A stretch of 33,685 nt of DNA, from NCBI GenBank assembly GCA_023407175.1, contig JAEYMU010000028.1, positions 1 through 33,685 on the forward strand, given 5' to 3'. The number at the start of each line of letters is the position of its first letter. The first letter of the stretch is position 1. A model generated the notes under the pieces. The model was not told the DNA's origin, did not search any database, and worked only from the letters and a program-made list of their open reading frames with translations. A program made the position numbers and the translations under genes. Shown one piece after another: positions 31,417 to 33,685 of the stretch. This DNA is from Bacillota bacterium. Lineage in GTDB: Bacteria > Bacillota_A > Clostridia > Lachnospirales > Lachnospiraceae.

Positions 31417-32895
31417 ATGAATATGCCTAAAGTAAAGCTTGGCATTATTGCAGTAAGCCGTGACTGTTTTCCAATGGAATTATCCGCCAGAAGAAGGCAA
31501 GCTGTTGTCTGTTCCTACAAAAAACGAGTTGGTGACATTTATGAATGTCCGATCACTGTTGAGAACGAACTCCATATGAAAAAAGCCCTTGCGGATGTAA
31601 AGGAAGCAGGCTGTAATGCCCTTGTCGTATATCTTGGCAACTTTGGTCCGGAGACCGCGGAAACCCTGTTAGCCAAATACTTTGACGGTCCCACCATGTT
31701 TGTTGCTGCCGCAGAGGAAAGCGGAGATGATTTACTGGATGGAAGAGGCGATGCCTACTGCGGTATGCTCAATGCCAGCTATAACCTTAAGCTTCGCGGT
31801 ATTAAAGCATACATACCGGAATATCCTGTAGGCAATGCAGAGGAAATTGTCGATATGATGAGTGATTTCTTACCGGTTGCCAGAACCATAATCGCCCTGA
31901 ATAATCTTAAGATTATCTCCTTTGGCCCCCGTCCCCAGGACTTTCTAGCCTGTAACGCACCAATTAAGCAGTTGTATAATCTGGGTGTGGAAATCGAAGA
32001 AAATTCAGAGCTTGACCTGTTTGCCGCCTTCAACGCACATGCAAATGATCCCCGCATTCCCGAGGTAATCAAGAGCATGGAGGAGGAATTGAGCACCGGC
32101 AACAAAATGCCCGGTATTCTTCCCAAACTGGCTCAATACGAAATCACCCTGCTGGACTGGGCCGAGGAACATAAGGGCTCCAGAGAATATGTTACCTTTG
32201 CCAATAAATGCTGGCCTTCCTTCCAGACACAGTTTGGCTTCGTTCCCTGCTATGTGAACGGACGTCTTGCTGCCAGAGGAATTCCGGTTTCCTGTGAGGT
32301 AGATATCTACGGTGCCTTAAGCGAATATATCGGAACCTGTGTCAGTGAGGATACCGTAACCCTTCTTGACATTAATAACACCGTTCCTGCCGATATGTAC
32401 CAGTCAGAAATCAAGGGAAAATACAGCTACGATATTAAGGATACCTTCATGGGCTTCCACTGCGGAAATACAGCGATATGTAAGCTAAGCAACGGCTCTA
32501 TGAAATACCAGAAGATTATGGCAAGAGCACTGGAGCCTAACCAGGAGCCCAATATTACCCGGGGTACTTTGGAAGGAGATATTATTCCGGGAGAAATCAC
32601 CTTTTTCAGACTTCAAAGCACTGCCGATGCAAAGCTTAGAGCTTATGTTGCAGAGGGTGAGGTTCTTCCCGTTGCTACCCGTTCCTTCGGAGCAATCGGT
32701 ATCTTTGCCATCTCCGAGATGGGCCGCTTCTACCGCCATGTATTGATTGAGAAAAATTATCCTCATCATGGCGCTGTTGCCTTCGGTCATTTTGGCAAGG
32801 CGCTGTTCAATATTTTCCGCTATCTTGAGGTAACGGACATTGCCTTTAACCAGCCGAAGGGAATGCTTTATAAGACAGAAAATCCTTTTGTATAA
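31417..32895 (+). CDS. L-fucose/L-arabinose isomerase-family protein
   Basis: Protein of 492 residues resembling the aldose-ketose isomerases of the fucose/arabinose type, which interconvert aldose and ketose with a divalent metal. Suggestive segments are the N-terminal Rossmann-like start KVKLGIIAVSRDCFP, the acid-rich SCEVDIYGALSEYIG, the HCGNTA motif (FMGFHCGNTAICKL) and the C-terminal EKNYPHHGAVAFGHFGKALF with its His cluster. The exact sugar cannot be assigned. AGGAGG is 8 nt before the ATG. It is a single-gene unit with strong promoter and terminator; no sugar transporter or kinase lies next to it, which is unusual for a catabolic isomerase. Confidence 0.82.
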   Translation: MNMPKVKLGIIAVSRDCFPMELSARRRQAVVCSYKKRVGDIYECPITVENELHMKKALADVKEAGCNALVVYLGNFGPETAETLLAKYFDGPTMFVAAAEESGDDLLDGRGDAYCGMLNASYNLKLRGIKAYIPEYPVGNAEEIVDMMSDFLPVARTIIALNNLKIISFGPRPQDFLACNAPIKQLYNLGVEIEENSELDLFAAFNAHANDPRIPEVIKSMEEELSTGNKMPGILPKLAQYEITLLDWAEEHKGSREYVTFANKCWPSFQTQFGFVPCYVNGRLAARGIPVSCEVDIYGALSEYIGTCVSEDTVTLLDINNTVPADMYQSEIKGKYSYDIKDTFMGFHCGNTAICKLSNGSMKYQKIMARALEPNQEPNITRGTLEGDIIPGEITFFRLQSTADAKLRAYVAEGEVLPVATRSFGAIGIFAISEMGRFYRHVLIEKNYPHHGAVAFGHFGKALFNIFRYLEVTDIAFNQPKGMLYKTENPFV

Positions 32896-32904
32896 GTTTC
32901 ATAA

Positions 32905-32949
32905 AAGACAGGAGCCTCCAAAAGCAAAGCTTTTAAAGGCTCCTGTCTT
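32905..32949. terminator. bidirectional terminator
   Basis: AAGACAGGAGCCT (32905-32917) pairs perfectly with AGGCTCCTGTCTT (32937-32949), with an inner AAAAGC/GCTTTT stem. It separates the isomerase-like gene from the convergent Hsp20 gene. Confidence 0.87.
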
Positions 32950-32985
32950 ATTTCCTATCCTTAATTGATTTTCTCTAAAGGAATA

Positions 32986-33399
32986 CTATTTAATCTCAAT
33001 CCTCTTGCTCTCTTCAATCACTGCATTCTCTTTAGGAAGAGTGATTTCAAGAATTCCGTTGTTGTAGGAAGCCGAGATGTCTTCTTTTCTAATTCCGGGA
33101 ATATGAAAGCTTCTGCAATAGGAATTATACCGTCTTTCCTGTCTTACATAATTCCCCTTGGTCTCCTTTTTCTCCTCCTTATGATTTGCAGTAATCGTCA
33201 AGGTTTCCTTATCCTGGTCAATCTGGATATCCTCCTTCTGAAAGCCGGGCAATTCCGCCTCCAACAGATAATGATCTCCTTTATCAATTACATCCGTATT
33301 GAAATTATCGAATTGGCGGAAGCCATCTCCAAAGAAGTCATGAAATACTCTGTCAAAAAATAAAGGTCCTGTCGGTTCAAAAATTGCTGGTCTTAACAT
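32986..33399 (-). CDS. Hsp20/alpha-crystallin small heat-shock protein
   Basis: Small chaperone of 137 residues that holds unfolding proteins. The N-terminal arm has the Phe-rich pattern of the family (PLFFDRVFHDFFGDGFRQFDNF). The alpha-crystallin domain spans about 35-125 (HYLLEAELPGFQKEDIQID, SFHIPGIRKEDISASYNNGILEITLPK). The chain ends in an I-x-I motif (RIEIK) used in oligomer assembly. The ATG at 33399 has AAGGAG 8 nt upstream; a GTG at 33408 overlaps that site. A good sigma-A promoter lies upstream; no CIRCE element (the HrcA operator) is visible in the leader. Confidence 0.94.
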   Translation of the reverse strand: MLRPAIFEPTGPLFFDRVFHDFFGDGFRQFDNFNTDVIDKGDHYLLEAELPGFQKEDIQIDQDKETLTITANHKEEKKETKGNYVRQERRYNSYCRSFHIPGIRKEDISASYNNGILEITLPKENAVIEESKRIEIK

Positions 33400-33450
33400 A
33401 ATAACCACTCCTTCTTTTTATTTTATATTTTTTGTTCCTCTGTATTAATT

Positions 33451-33479
33451 GTTATACATCATATAGAACAAGCAATCAA
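33451..33479 (-). promoter_or_regulatory. sigma-A promoter of the Hsp20 gene
   Basis: On minus: TTGATT (33474-33479), a 17-nt spacer and TATAAC (33451-33456), leaving a leader of about 45 nt that is very A-rich. Confidence 0.7.
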
Positions 33480-33547
33480 TATATTTTAAATAAAAAAATT
33501 ATTAAAAAAGTATAAAATAATGACAGTATAATAATTGTCGGAATATG

Positions 33548-33556
33548 TGGTACAAT
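33548..33556 (+). promoter_or_regulatory. extended -10 promoter into repeat copy 2
   Basis: TGG-TACAAT ends 6 nt before the first base of the 123-nt element, the same spacing as at copy 1. No convincing -35 is seen. Bases between the box and the element are also partly conserved between copies. Confidence 0.5.
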
Positions 33557-33562
33557 ATGCAG

Positions 33563-33685
33563 GAAAAGCAGATTAGTCCATGTGATTCAGGGCATTTTTC
33601 AAGCTTGCTTGAATAAATGTCATGAATTGCATGGATAAGTGCAACGTGAACAAAAGGACGAAGTCCTTGAGTTCCTAATCTGCGT
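33563..33685 (+). repeat. 123-nt structured repeat, copy 2 (candidate small RNA)
   Basis: Gap-free match to 15546-15668 on the other strand; about 14 differences in 123 nt, most inside stem P2. Stems: P1 33568-33576 with 33675-33683; P2 33577-33635 with the CUUG tetraloop; linker TAAGTGCAACGT 33636-33647; P3 33648-33674. The element reaches the last base of the window, so its 3' flank is unseen. Confidence 0.75.

Overview
The window reads as chromosomal DNA of an anaerobic, low-to-mid GC Gram-positive of the Clostridia, most like the Lachnospiraceae. The grounds are strong AGGAGG ribosome sites, near-consensus sigma-A promoters with 17-nt spacers, a giant double-ATPase acyl-CoA dehydratase activase, a short MetH without reactivation domain next to a homocysteine methyltransferase/MTHFR fusion, an orphan LarE of the three-cysteine type, and a DUF2975/XRE/DUF4173 membrane operon. 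This is inference from gene content; no rRNA or tRNA is present.

Layout. 1-4440: six unrelated plus-strand genes (acetyltransferase, alpha/alpha-toroid-like protein, alpha/beta hydrolase, nitrilase-family hydrolase, DsbA/FrnE-like oxidoreductase, small membrane protein). Their base composition is mosaic, and three successive genes share an 11-nt tail, so the block looks like captured accessory genes; a long inverted repeat sits at its left edge. 4525-8913: the 1462-residue activase. 9105-10252: a secreted Big_2 protein and a 41-residue lysine-rich microprotein. 10437-14618 (minus): YdcF/SanA protein, response regulator, ABC ATPase, permease and histidine kinase, a plausible envelope-stress or antimicrobial-peptide module. 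14846-16642: a HAD hydrolase and larE, separated by a structured repeat with divergent promoters. 16778-18593 (minus): ilvH-ilvC with a leader terminator and a double hairpin before ilvC. 18616-20552: two GT2 glycosyltransferases. 20775-23404: the DUF2975/XRE/4-TM/DUF4173 operon. 23660-23804: a MITE. 23861-28325: methionine synthesis (homocysteine methyltransferase/MTHFR fusion, then metH). 28602-33399: DUF2752 protein, Gln-rich membrane protein, ferredoxin-type aldo/keto-reductase homologue, fucose-isomerase-like protein and Hsp20.

The intergenic DNA is the most unusual part. A 123-nt element occurs twice (15546-15668 minus, 33563-33685 plus). Both copies fold into the same three-stem shape with a CUUG tetraloop and an invariant single-stranded linker. 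Each lies just downstream of an extended -10 promoter, and the differences between copies largely preserve pairing, with G-U pairs favouring the strand that the promoters would transcribe. I regard it as a candidate undescribed small-RNA or mobile-RNA family. Separately, a 145-bp element with 18-bp ends beginning GTAA and perfect 8-bp target duplications (23652-23812) is a good MITE, possibly mobilised by an IS66-type transposase. The ilvH-ilvC spacer has two tandem GAAA-capped hairpins built from Shine-Dalgarno and anti-Shine-Dalgarno sequence.
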